Positions 1 to 6,595 are shown, counted from the first letter of the stretch. The stretch is DNA of 7,239 nt from Lachnospiraceae bacterium UBA4381 (GCA_002391105.1 DGRT01000156.1:1-7239), one strand, 5' to 3'. Numbers and translations are program-made. Notes: generated by a model from the sequence alone, not told the origin.

Positions 1-1047
1 CATATCCTTGATTATCTGGTTTGATGATGTGTTTGCCCAATAGGCCTCAGGGAACTTCATATGATTAATCGCTATACTTGATACATACTTAATGATACTC
101 CATGGATTATATATCTCAGTTTCTCCAAAAAGATATCCGTCATACCACTCTTTTGCCTCAGGTATCCTGTCTTCCAGACCGTAATCTATAAGCATCTGTT
201 CTGTTTCGCTCTGAGTAAAACCAAAAGCTTCTTCATATCCGTTATTGTATATTGAGCTTATCTGCAGATGATTAAGCCCGGTAAATATACTCTCCTTACT
301 TATCCTGAGGCAGCCTGTAACCACGCCAAACTGTAAGGCATCATTGGTCTTAAGCGCAGACTCAAAGAGTGAACGTATAAATCCAACCATCTCGTCATAG
401 AATCCATTATAGTAGGCATTTTCAAGAGGTACATCATACTCATCGAGAAGGATGATTACATTTTCATTGTGGTGCATCTGAAGACATTCAGAAAGCGTTT
501 TTAACGCCGTAGAATAATGTCCTACCTCTTTTAAAAATTCTTTTTTTTCTTCTTCTTTACTTTCAAACTTTCTATCAATCCGTTCAAAAGAATTTTTATA
601 TAGTTTACTGAATACTTCCCTTTTTTCTTCACTTAGTAAATCTGATTTTTCAAGATATGCATGTCTTTCAAACTCGGACATTATCTCCTCTCTGAGCTTT
701 ATAAATGCATTATAAAAATCAGGTTGTTTTGCCGATTTAAGTGAAAGCTTGATAACAGGATATTTTCCCATCATGGAAAGAATCTTATCAGATGCTCCCA
801 TAATCTTCTTTCCTTCAAAGTATCTTTTCTTGTCTATAACATTACCATTATAATCATACTCAAGTTCAAAGAATGTGCGAAGCATAGAAAGTGCAAGAGT
901 CTTACCGAAACGTCGTGGTCTGGTAAAAAGTGTCACTTCGCCACCTCTTTCAACAATATCATTAATAAGCATTGTCTTATCAATGTAATACATGTCTTCA
1001 TCTATGAATTTTTTATAATTCTCATATCCTATACCAATCTTTTTCAC
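1..1047 (-). CDS. AAA-ATPase-like protein (PF09820 family), 3' end cut by window edge
   Basis: 349 codons are visible, open to the left edge with no internal stop. The family joins a P-loop ATPase-like domain to a C-terminal PD-(D/E)XK nuclease-like domain; its cellular role is not settled. Seen here: N-terminal KKIGIGYENYKKFIDED and YYIDKT, the family's unusual Walker A RPRRFGKT (residues 43-50), Walker B VIILLDEYD (197-205), a sensor-like stretch GVVTGCLRISKESIFTGL (241-258), and YDGYLFG followed by YNPWS (302-317), which usually closes the ATPase part. The nuclease-like domain would lie beyond position 1. The start is GTG at 1047, with AGAAGG eight bases upstream. GTG at 1056 is an equally legal alternative adding three residues; an in-frame stop lies eight codons above it. 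Base composition is AT-rich (line 601-660 is about 28% GC), unlike the neighbouring 866-residue gene. Such proteins are often multicopy in gut Firmicutes and Bacteroidetes. Family assignment is firm; function is open. Confidence 0.9.
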   Translation of the reverse strand, partial: MKKIGIGYENYKKFIDEDMYYIDKTMLINDIVERGGEVTLFTRPRRFGKTLALSMLRTFFELEYDYNGNVIDKKRYFEGKKIMGASDKILSMMGKYPVIKLSLKSAKQPDFYNAFIKLREEIMSEFERHAYLEKSDLLSEEKREVFSKLYKNSFERIDRKFESKEEEKKEFLKEVGHYSTALKTLSECLQMHHNENVIILLDEYDVPLENAYYNGFYDEMVGFIRSLFESALKTNDALQFGVVTGCLRISKESIFTGLNHLQISSIYNNGYEEAFGFTQSETEQMLIDYGLEDRIPEAKEWYDGYLFGETEIYNPWSIIKYVSSIAINHMKFPEAYWANTSSNQIIKDM

Positions 1048-1104
1048 TATCCGCACCTTCTTCCCTTTTACATTGGTTTAACATTATTTACTGCTCTAAC
1101 CTCT

Positions 1105-1130
1105 GTTCTAAGGAACGTAGTTCTGTTCCT
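1105..1130. repeat. Cluster of GTTC/GAAC inverted repeats in the leader of the ATPase-like gene
   Basis: Four GTTC/GAAC tetramers sit within 24 bp: GTTC 1105-1108, GAAC 1113-1116, GTTC 1120-1123 and GTTC 1125-1128. The best pairing is AGGAAC (1111-1116) with GTTCCT (1125-1130), a 6-bp arm around eight bases. It lies between the promoter candidate and the start codon, so it could be an operator or an RNA hairpin. No known regulator is recognised. Confidence 0.3.
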
Positions 1131-1161
1131 CATTGCAGTTAAGCCCCCTTGTTGATTACAT

Positions 1162-1170
1162 AGTATAGCA
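1162..1170 (-). promoter_or_regulatory. Extended -10 promoter candidate for the AAA-ATPase-like gene
   Basis: On the minus strand the sequence reads TGC then TATACT (1167-1162), an extended -10 with five of six consensus bases. The -35 at 17-bp spacing (TGGCGG) is poor, which extended -10 promoters tolerate. It lies downstream of the terminator at 1201-1257 and would give a leader of about 110 nt before GTG 1047. Confidence 0.4.
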
Positions 1171-1200
1171 AATATCTTTATATGCCGCCATAGAAAAACA

Positions 1201-1257
1201 AAAAAGCAACTGCCATCACATATTGGTAGCATACCATATGATTAACAGTTGCTTTTT
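1201..1257 (-). terminator. Rho-independent terminator of the 866-residue protein gene
   Basis: A perfect 12-bp inverted repeat pairs AAAAAGCAACTG (1201-1212) with CAGTTGCTTTTT (1246-1257) around a 33-base loop that holds a smaller GGTA/TACC pairing. On the minus strand the right arm runs into a T-rich tail, TTTTTTGTTTTTC. It lies about 70 bp past the stop at 1330. The plus-strand side also ends in T5, so it may work weakly in both directions. Confidence 0.8.
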
Positions 1258-1329
1258 ATACTATTACTTTACTGAAACACTATGTGCCATTCAGTACTGT
1301 TATTTTGTTATTAAGCTTGTTTTAGAGAA

Positions 1330-3930
1330 TTATTCCCATGCTCCACTAGCATTTACCCAGTTGCCTCCCACATAGGTATTGGTTGCCATGTAGCCTGTGT
1401 CGTAGAAATAGTAGCAGCTTCCATCTATCCAGAGCCACTGATTTACCGGATACCAGTCTGCATCATCCTCGTACCACCAGCCGGTTCCATTCGTCATCCA
1501 GTGACCGCCACTGTAGGTTTCATCCCACGCTCCGTCACTTCCCAGCCAGCAGCCATCACGATATTCTGAGTAGTCCATGTATCCGTCTGCTGTGAAGTAG
1601 TACCACTTACCGTCTATCTTCAGCCACTGTGATACCGGATACCAGCCATCAGAGTCTTCATACCACCAGCCTGTTTCGTTGGATTTCCATGCTCCAATTC
1701 CTGTGTAATCGGTATTTCCGTCAGTTCCATACCACTGACCATCTACCCATTCATTCTCATAATCAGGCTTTTCATCCTTCTTATCTGAATCATCAGATGC
1801 TTTCTTGTCGGTTTCATCAGATGCCTTCTTATCAGTATCATCTGATGCCTTCTTGTCGGTTTCATCTGTTTCCTTCTTCTCAGCAGCTGCAAGTGCCTTT
1901 TCTGCAGCTTCAAGTTTCTTTAATGTTTCAGCAGGAACCTTTGCTTTCTGATCATCGGTAAGTGCATCGTATGCTTTTCTTGCTGCCTCGATTGCTTCCT
2001 TATCTGTAGTTGCCACCTTGGTGCTTGATGGAAGGGCATTAATGGTTTCTTCCGCCTTCCTTGCTGCGGCTGTATCTGTCTCTTCCTTCTTCTTAGCAGC
2101 CTCTTCCTCTGCTGCTTTCTTTTCAACCTCTTTTATCTCAACAGTTACACACGCTGCAGATGTATTGTTATGATCGGAATCCCCTTTAACCATATACCAG
2201 ACATAATAGGTTCCGATATCGGTTGCTGTAGGGATGGATGTGGAATAAGGTTGTGTCGCTCCGTTTGCATCGCCGAGGGCGTACTGCATCTCGCCGCCTG
2301 TCGCTGTTCCGGTGGTCACAAGCTTCTGCGCAGAGCCGGTGTAATTAAGGTTCTTTGCTGTAGGAGGAGTAACTGTCGGTTCCGCTCTGTTTATTGTTAC
2401 AACAGCAGAGCCTTTGGCAGTCAGATACCCCTCTGCTTCAATCTGATAATACACGATTTTCGGGCTATCGTTTACATTTGTAATGGTCGGACAGGTTTCT
2501 GACGTGCAGCTGTCAGCAGACTCTCCATACTTGACAATTGCACCGCTTGTCGGATCGGTAATTGTTACCGCAATCCCGTGTGCCTGCCCGTCATAGGTGC
2601 CTTCATAATCGGTTGCAGAAGCTGTTACCGCTTTAATTTCCACAGGATTGCTTGCATAGTCCGTCTCCTTCTCACCGTTCACATCCTCCGCAAGGATATA
2701 GACATGGTAATCTGTTCCCCAGGTTCCGCTTATGCTGCTGTCCAGGGTAAATGTACCGGTGCCGGATGTTCCAAAGCTTTCTACAGTAAGCTTTTCATAT
2801 TGAAGGAGCCTTGCTCTGCCACTCCAGCCGCTCTCCGTCCATGTGCCGTCCGTCACCACCACGGAAATCTGCGTGGGATTCGCGCTGGTACTGTTGTCCG
2901 TAATGGTATAGGGGATGCTGACTTTATTATCGGCGTCCTTTGTCACCGCACCGGCGGCTATTGACAAACCGCCATCCTTCAGCGTCAGCTTATACTCCGC
3001 TCCCGGACTCCCGGCAGCGATTCCTGATTCAGATGAGATTAAAGATGAGAAGATGACAGATGACAGATTGACATTAAAAGCGGGACTCACACCAAGGCTG
3101 CTTTTCACACTGGTGCGAAACACTTCGCCGCTGGTGGTCACATTGCCGGCGAAACTATCATCGTAGGAACTGGGCGACCGCAGCCACCAACGCGAAGCAC
3201 TTCCAGTCTTCTTCCTATTCCCGACCACTTTATCTGTTGTACTGTATCCATAAGCTATATTTGACGCATCCTCTGCATCCAGCAGGAAAATCTGCTCTCC
3301 GGTAAGCGGCGTATAATTGACAAAAGCACCCTTTGTAAATTCTGCCACCTGTCCGGCTTCGCTTCCTATCACAAGTTTATGGGCTGCCACTGTACTTCCT
3401 GCTATGGCACTTTTCTCTGCTGGGGTGAAATTGCCTTCCTTTGTAAGAAAGCTTTCTCCGTTAAGACCTGCCTTCACATCACTGTATGCCCATTCATTCG
3501 ATTTCGATGCGCCTGAATTCGCATATTCATCATTATCAAACGCAGCATCATAAAGCACGTTGTCACAGTCAAGAAACAGGCTCCCTCCGGTTACCCCAAA
3601 CTTATTCGAAGCCTTATCCAGCACCCGGTATTTCGTAGGATTCGTGCCGTCGTATTTTCCATAATATACATAGCTTCCTTTCCATCCATCTGTTGTATTA
3701 GCCGGCTGAACCGGATTTGTGATGGCTCCCGTGCCAAGACCGGTAATGGTCTTTTCCGATGCCGCACTCTCCGCCCTTGCCGTCATCACAAACGGTGTCC
3801 CGGGAAGCGTGCCGGAAACCATGGCAAGTGCCAAAGCAAACGACAAAATGCCTTTGCCGATCCCGCCTCCCTTACCCTTATGGCGGTTCCTCTTCATTTC
3901 TCTCATTTCGTTCTTCCATCCTTTCTGCAT
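1330..3930 (-). CDS. Secreted mosaic surface protein: DUF6273, Ig-like/MBG-like modules, choline-binding-type repeats
   Basis: 866 residues. Domains in order: Lys/Arg-rich N-terminus and hydrophobic stretch ILSFALALAMV (28-38) with signal cleavage likely after ARA (51-53); DUF6273-like domain at about 80-295 with WWLRSPSSY (248-256) and LGVSPAFNVN; an unassigned Ig-like stretch (about 310-430); two MBG/YDG-like modules (about 436-513, 517-599), the first starting near DYEGTYDGQAHGI; an Ala/Glu/Lys helical segment (600-686) with AARKAYDALTDDQKAKV, typical of FIVAR-like spacers; Asp/Lys repeats (about 684-721); and aromatic CW_binding_1 repeats (722-866) with TGWWYED, GWYP and GKWYYF. The protein is probably exported and held non-covalently on the cell wall or a wall polymer; no LPXTG motif is seen. 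The DUF6273 role is unknown. The start is uncertain: ATG 3930 lacks a clear ribosome site and abuts an upstream stop, whereas ATG 3906 has GGAAG six bases upstream. Any of the early starts keeps the signal peptide. The gene is flanked by its own promoter candidate and terminator. Confidence 0.9.
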   Translation of the reverse strand: MQKGWKNEMREMKRNRHKGKGGGIGKGILSFALALAMVSGTLPGTPFVMTARAESAASEKTITGLGTGAITNPVQPANTTDGWKGSYVYYGKYDGTNPTKYRVLDKASNKFGVTGGSLFLDCDNVLYDAAFDNDEYANSGASKSNEWAYSDVKAGLNGESFLTKEGNFTPAEKSAIAGSTVAAHKLVIGSEAGQVAEFTKGAFVNYTPLTGEQIFLLDAEDASNIAYGYSTTDKVVGNRKKTGSASRWWLRSPSSYDDSFAGNVTTSGEVFRTSVKSSLGVSPAFNVNLSSVIFSSLISSESGIAAGSPGAEYKLTLKDGGLSIAAGAVTKDADNKVSIPYTITDNSTSANPTQISVVVTDGTWTESGWSGRARLLQYEKLTVESFGTSGTGTFTLDSSISGTWGTDYHVYILAEDVNGEKETDYASNPVEIKAVTASATDYEGTYDGQAHGIAVTITDPTSGAIVKYGESADSCTSETCPTITNVNDSPKIVYYQIEAEGYLTAKGSAVVTINRAEPTVTPPTAKNLNYTGSAQKLVTTGTATGGEMQYALGDANGATQPYSTSIPTATDIGTYYVWYMVKGDSDHNNTSAACVTVEIKEVEKKAAEEEAAKKKEETDTAAARKAEETINALPSSTKVATTDKEAIEAARKAYDALTDDQKAKVPAETLKKLEAAEKALAAAEKKETDETDKKASDDTDKKASDETDKKASDDSDKKDEKPDYENEWVDGQWYGTDGNTDYTGIGAWKSNETGWWYEDSDGWYPVSQWLKIDGKWYYFTADGYMDYSEYRDGCWLGSDGAWDETYSGGHWMTNGTGWWYEDDADWYPVNQWLWIDGSCYYFYDTGYMATNTYVGGNWVNASGAWE
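1781..1876 (-). repeat. Four degenerate 24-bp units encoding Asp/Lys octapeptides
   Basis: Units at 1781-1804, 1805-1828, 1829-1852 and 1853-1876 each end in a CTTTC- or CCTTC-type sequence on the plus strand and encode variants of TDKKASDE. They form the charged stalk between the helical spacer and the wall-binding repeats. The 24-bp period is exactly eight codons, so gain or loss of units would keep the reading frame. Confidence 0.8.
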
Positions 3931-3984
3931 TTACTCATTCTCACTATCCTTTTTCGGTTCATGGGTCAGTACAAAGGAGCCCAT
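3931..3984 (-). other. 17-codon upstream ORF abutting the start of the surface protein gene
   Basis: ATG at 3984 opens MGSFVLTHEPKKDSENE and stops with TAA at 3933-3931, immediately before ATG 3930. The frame is open upstream for several more codons and also offers a GTG at 3987. AAGG lies only two bases before the ATG, so the initiation signal is weak. It could be a leader peptide that couples translation into the large gene, or chance. Confidence 0.25.
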
Positions 3985-4019
3985 CACCTTCTTTCGAAGC
4001 TTACAAGTATGCCCGTGTC

Positions 4020-4139
4020 TTAAATGTCCCCTGTATCAAGCTTAAGTTCCGATAGTTTCTCCTTCATAAGAGCAAGCGCATGGTTTAGATATTCCTTATC
4101 CGGATGAACCAGTATCCCGTCATCCCTTTCCCAAAGCAT
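4020..4139 (-). other. 39-residue small ORF in the leader of the surface protein gene
   Basis: The peptide begins MLWERDDGILVHPDKEY, continues through an amphipathic stretch ALALMKEKLSELKL and ends in DTGDI with TAA at 4022-4020. It looks protein-like rather than random, and the frame is open for about 19 more codons upstream without a start. No ribosome site precedes ATG 4139. No family is recognised. It may be a small protein, a leader ORF, or the C-terminal remnant of a lost gene. Confidence 0.3.
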
Positions 4140-4192
4140 ATGGCGTAATTTTACTAATTTTCTGTCATTTTTGCAAGATATATGCGATAAAT

Positions 4193-4220
4193 GTCATAAT
4201 TTTTTAGGGGCGAATGTCAA
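4193..4220 (-). promoter_or_regulatory. Promoter for the 866-residue surface protein transcript
   Basis: On the minus strand a perfect -35 TTGACA (4220-4215) is followed after 16 bp by TATGAC (4198-4193). Transcription would start near 4186, giving a leader of about 255 nt that contains both short ORFs. It lies just past the terminator of the neighbouring gene. Confidence 0.55.
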
Positions 4221-4231
4221 CAAAAGAATTA

Positions 4232-4255
4232 AAGCACTCGCGCGAGCGGGTGCTT
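4232..4255. terminator. GC-rich hairpin with GCGA tetraloop, possible second terminator
   Basis: AAGCACTCGC (4232-4241) pairs with GCGGGTGCTT (4246-4255) around a GCGA loop. As plus-strand RNA the ten pairs include one G-U wobble; as minus-strand RNA that pair is an A-C mismatch. On the minus strand the arm is followed by TTAATTCTTTTG, so it could back up the terminator at 4317-4357. It also ends 11 bp before the -35 at 4220, so a regulatory role is possible. Confidence 0.45.
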
Positions 4256-4263
4256 CTATTATC

Positions 4264-4288
4264 TTACGCTTGAATCAAGCATTACGCT
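4264..4288. repeat. 13-bp palindrome flanked by TTACGCT direct repeats
   Basis: GCTTGA (4268-4273) and TCAAGC (4275-4280) form a perfect palindrome around one central base. TTACGCT occurs at 4264-4270 and again at 4282-4288. The layout resembles a dimeric repressor operator. It lies 44-68 bp upstream of the -35 at 4220. Confidence 0.35.
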
Positions 4289-4310
4289 GATTTAGCAAAG
4301 GAACATTTAG

Positions 4311-4357
4311 AAAAGAAAGCAGGGTATAATGCTCTTTAAGAACACTATATCCTGCTT
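4311..4357 (-). terminator. Terminator of the carbohydrate-binding protein gene
   Basis: AAGCAGGGTATA (4317-4328) pairs with TATATCCTGCTT (4346-4357) with one imperfect pair. On the minus strand the stem is followed by TCTTTTCTAAA, a T-rich tail. It lies about 25 bp past the stop at 4380. Confidence 0.65.
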
Positions 4358-4364
4358 CCAAGGG

Positions 4365-4379
4365 GACAAAGGGTTTGTC
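4365..4379. repeat. Small hairpin directly after the stop codon
   Basis: GACAAA (4365-4370) and TTTGTC (4374-4379) form a perfect 6-bp stem around GGG, next to the TAA at 4382-4380. The adjoining CAAGGGGACA (4359-4368) is identical over ten bases to the core of the REP-like repeats near 6440, so this may be a decayed relative. Confidence 0.4.
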
Positions 4380-6281
4380 TTATCTGCTCCATGCTCCACT
4401 GGCATCTACACTGTAACCATCTATAACTGTATCAGTTGCAAGATAGCCATTTTCGTAGAAATAATACCAGTTACCATCTATATACAACCAGCACTGTGAA
4501 GGATACCAGCCTGTGCTGTCCTCATACCACCAACCTGTACTGTCGCTCTTCCAGCCTCCACTATACTGAGCATCCATAGCACCGCTTGCTCCCAGCCAGT
4601 AACCGTCGCGATAACAGCTATACTCCATATATCCGGATGCATCAAAATAGTACCACTCATTATCTATCATTACCCAGGTTGAGTTAGCATAGCTTCCATT
4701 TTCATACTCATACCACCAGCCTGTACTGTCCTGTTTCCAGGTTCCAGGTCCGAAGAAGCCTCTATTACCTCCGCCTTCGCCGGGCATTCCAGAGCCTCTT
4801 CCCATTCCACCGGGACCACCGCCTGATGCGCTTTTAGTTGCTTCGGCTGTAGTTGTTGATGCGGCAGGGGTATAGGAGTCATCTGAATAATAAAGTGAAT
4901 ATGTAAGGTCATCAGATAAATCGGCAGCGGCAAATATTACCTGATTTGCGCTTTTGACACCCGCTGACTCATAAACTTCATTTCCGGTACTGTCCCATAT
5001 ATGTATTCCGGTTCCATTACTTATCGAAACATTACTGAATACAACGGATTTTCCACTTGAAACAGTCTGCCCCATACCTGAGCTACCAACAGTAAGAAGC
5101 GTACCACCTGTAAGCGTACAGCTCCCATCATAGTCAAGAGATGCATTGCCGCCATCGACTGATCCGAAAACCTCAGTCTTACCTCCTGTAATATATATAT
5201 CCTTATTGGAGTCTATTCCATCGCCGCCGGAATTGACGTACCAGTTACCACCGGATATATTTATGCAGTAAGAATAATCCACAAGATCACCATTTGCCGC
5301 ATTGATTCCATCATCATTTGAATTAACTGTAGCATTTCCCGAATAGAGATTAACAGTGGCTCCCTCTATTCCTTCTTCGCAGCTCTGGATATCAATAGAT
5401 GGACCTGTCTCGCTTCCATTCGCACCGATAGTAGTAACATATTCAGAATGAATCGCATCATCACCTGCATTTATAGTGAAGCTTCCACCTGTGATAGTAA
5501 CTGCATTCTCTGCATTTATGGCATCATCTGCCGCATTAATGTTAAAGGTACCACCATTTATTTCAACTATTCCCTGAGACTCTGTATCATCCTCATCAGG
5601 TTCTGACTTGATACCCTCATTTTCTGCTTTGATATCATAAGTACCACCATTTATTATCAGATTTCCGTCACTGGCTATAGCCGTATTGAGTGCATTAACA
5701 TTTATAGTTCCACTATTCAGGTTGATCACTGCCATAGACGCACCCTTGATACCATTCTTACATCCTGAAGCATCAATATTCAGTGTCCCGGTTCCATTTA
5801 TGGTAAGTGTCGAACCACTCTTCACCTTGATTCCGGCGCCTTCAAAGTCTTCATTAGTCTCCTCAGTTGCAGGATCCTCCTTACTGTAAAGACTGTTTGT
5901 GCCGGAAAGCTGTATAGTCACATCAGATGCCTTCTTGATAACAACCGGAGCTGTGGTTGAGGAACCAAGAGACAACCCATCAAATATCAGCGTTACTCCG
6001 GTCAGTTCCTTTGCTACCTCAATATTTCCCTCGCTGCAGGAGCCTGTGATCCTATAGGTTCCAGCTTCCTTGATAGTAAGCGTCGTTCCACTTATCTTGT
6101 AACCCTCTCCGCTTTCTCCGGCGACTATTTTGTCATCTGAAAATGTTATAGTTTCATATCCTGCGGCTCTTGCTTTCACCGGACTCAGCATGCTGAGTAT
6201 AAGCATACTTACTATCATAAATACTGCAAGTCTCACATTTATATCTATGGACTTACTACTTCCTAAATCTACAATTTTCAC
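4380..6281 (-). CDS. Secreted Cthe_2159-type carbohydrate-binding beta-helix protein with choline-binding-type repeats
   Basis: 633 residues. The start is GTG 6281 with AGGAGG (6296-6291) nine bases upstream. A signal peptide spans about 1-40 (hydrophobic LAVFMIVSMLILSML, cleavage near ARA at 37-39). Residues about 44-455 match the PF14262 family: short beta-strand coils with repeated motifs such as INGGTFNINAADDAI and ITGGSFTINAGDDAI, many Asn/Asp turn residues and DGINAAN. The founding Clostridium thermocellum protein binds cellulose and pectic polymers as a parallel beta-helix; that ligand range is inferred here. A Gly-rich linker (484-513) leads to CW_binding_1-type aromatic repeats (514-633) with TGWWYED, GWYP and GNWYYF. 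The first repeat is divergent: YENGSYANS replaces the usual GWYP segment. The protein probably displays a polysaccharide-binding head on the cell surface; no catalytic domain is seen. It is divergent to the hydrogenase maturation genes, with a terminator at 4311-4357. Confidence 0.93.
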   Translation of the reverse strand: MKIVDLGSSKSIDINVRLAVFMIVSMLILSMLSPVKARAAGYETITFSDDKIVAGESGEGYKISGTTLTIKEAGTYRITGSCSEGNIEVAKELTGVTLIFDGLSLGSSTTAPVVIKKASDVTIQLSGTNSLYSKEDPATEETNEDFEGAGIKVKSGSTLTINGTGTLNIDASGCKNGIKGASMAVINLNSGTINVNALNTAIASDGNLIINGGTYDIKAENEGIKSEPDEDDTESQGIVEINGGTFNINAADDAINAENAVTITGGSFTINAGDDAIHSEYVTTIGANGSETGPSIDIQSCEEGIEGATVNLYSGNATVNSNDDGINAANGDLVDYSYCINISGGNWYVNSGGDGIDSNKDIYITGGKTEVFGSVDGGNASLDYDGSCTLTGGTLLTVGSSGMGQTVSSGKSVVFSNVSISNGTGIHIWDSTGNEVYESAGVKSANQVIFAAADLSDDLTYSLYYSDDSYTPAASTTTAEATKSASGGGPGGMGRGSGMPGEGGGNRGFFGPGTWKQDSTGWWYEYENGSYANSTWVMIDNEWYYFDASGYMEYSCYRDGYWLGASGAMDAQYSGGWKSDSTGWWYEDSTGWYPSQCWLYIDGNWYYFYENGYLATDTVIDGYSVDASGAWSR

Positions 6282-6290
6282 TCTCCCCGT

Positions 6291-6296
6291 CCTCCT
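6291..6296 (-). promoter_or_regulatory. Ribosome binding site of the carbohydrate-binding protein gene
   Basis: AGGAGG on the minus strand, nine bases before GTG 6281. The full consensus fixes this GTG as the start. Confidence 0.85.
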
Positions 6297-6331
6297 CTCA
6301 GCTTATATTATATTTACGATCATTCTCATTA

Positions 6332-6360
6332 ATTATGTCCACTCAACTGACTAAACCCAA
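6332..6360 (-). promoter_or_regulatory. Promoter candidate for the carbohydrate-binding protein gene, copy 1 (copy 2 at 6522-6550)
   Basis: On the minus strand TTGGGT (6360-6355), 17 bp, then CATAAT (6337-6332). The -10 matches five of six consensus bases; the -35 is weak, which fits dependence on an activator. The second copy lies 190 bp further upstream. A perfect TATAAT at 6312-6307 also exists but would leave almost no leader before the ribosome site. Confidence 0.45.
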
Positions 6361-6374
6361 AGTAACATAGAAAC

Positions 6375-6392
6375 CTTAAACGAAGCTTAAAC
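6375..6392. promoter_or_regulatory. CTTAAAC direct repeat, OmpR/PhoB-like operator candidate, copy 1 (copy 2 at 6565-6582)
   Basis: CTTAAAC at 6375-6381 and 6386-6392, four bases apart, giving an 11-bp period (one helical turn). OmpR/PhoB-family regulators typically bind such tandem heptamers. The site sits midway between the two divergent -35 elements, 14 bp from each (6360 and 6406). Confidence 0.45.
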
Positions 6393-6405
6393 TTCAAAAG
6401 ATATT

Positions 6406-6434
6406 TTGACACCATCATTCTAATATGCCATAAT
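6406..6434 (+). promoter_or_regulatory. Plus-strand promoter, copy 1
   Basis: TTGACA (6406-6411), 17 bp, CATAAT (6429-6434): perfect -35, optimal spacing and five of six bases in the -10. Its transcript would run through the whole second repeat unit before reaching the regulator gene. Confidence 0.6.
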
Positions 6435-6437
6435 TTT

Positions 6438-6464
6438 GTGACAAGGGGACAGGCACCTTGTCAC
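6438..6464. repeat. REP-like hairpin A1
   Basis: GTGACAAGG (6438-6446) and CCTTGTCAC (6456-6464) form a perfect 9-bp stem around GGACAGGCA; a further T-A pair can extend it. The GGGGACAGGCACC core recalls REP-type palindromes linked to Y1 (REP-associated) transposases. That link is inference; no transposase is in the window. Confidence 0.75.
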
Positions 6465-6469
6465 ATATT

Positions 6470-6496
6470 GTGACAGGGGGACAGGCACCTTGTCAC
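6470..6496. repeat. REP-like hairpin B1
   Basis: Same 27-bp element as A1, head to tail five bases downstream, with one change: GTGACAGGG replaces GTGACAAGG. The change leaves a G-U pair in plus-strand RNA but an A-C mismatch on the minus strand. Confidence 0.75.
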
Positions 6497-6595
6497 TTAA
6501 TATTTACGATCATTCTCATTAATTATGTCCACTCAACTGACTAAACCCAAAGTAACATAGAAACCTTAAACGAAGCTTAAACTTCAAAAGATATT

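Noticed and set aside
541..548. Run of eight T suggesting a frameshift in the ATPase-like gene
   Set aside because: The frame reads through the run correctly on both sides with family-consistent sequence.
1383..4055. Plus-strand open frames opposite the 866-residue gene
   Set aside because: Their translations are low-complexity or unlike known proteins and lie antisense to a gene with clear domains; they are shadows.
6307..6312. TATAAT as the -10 of the carbohydrate-binding gene
   Set aside because: No acceptable -35 at 16-18 bp, and transcription would begin almost at the ribosome site; TTGGGT-N17-CATAAT fits better.
4478..6354. Alternative open frames within and opposite the carbohydrate-binding gene
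   Set aside because: They overlap a well-supported gene in other frames and show no domain signature.
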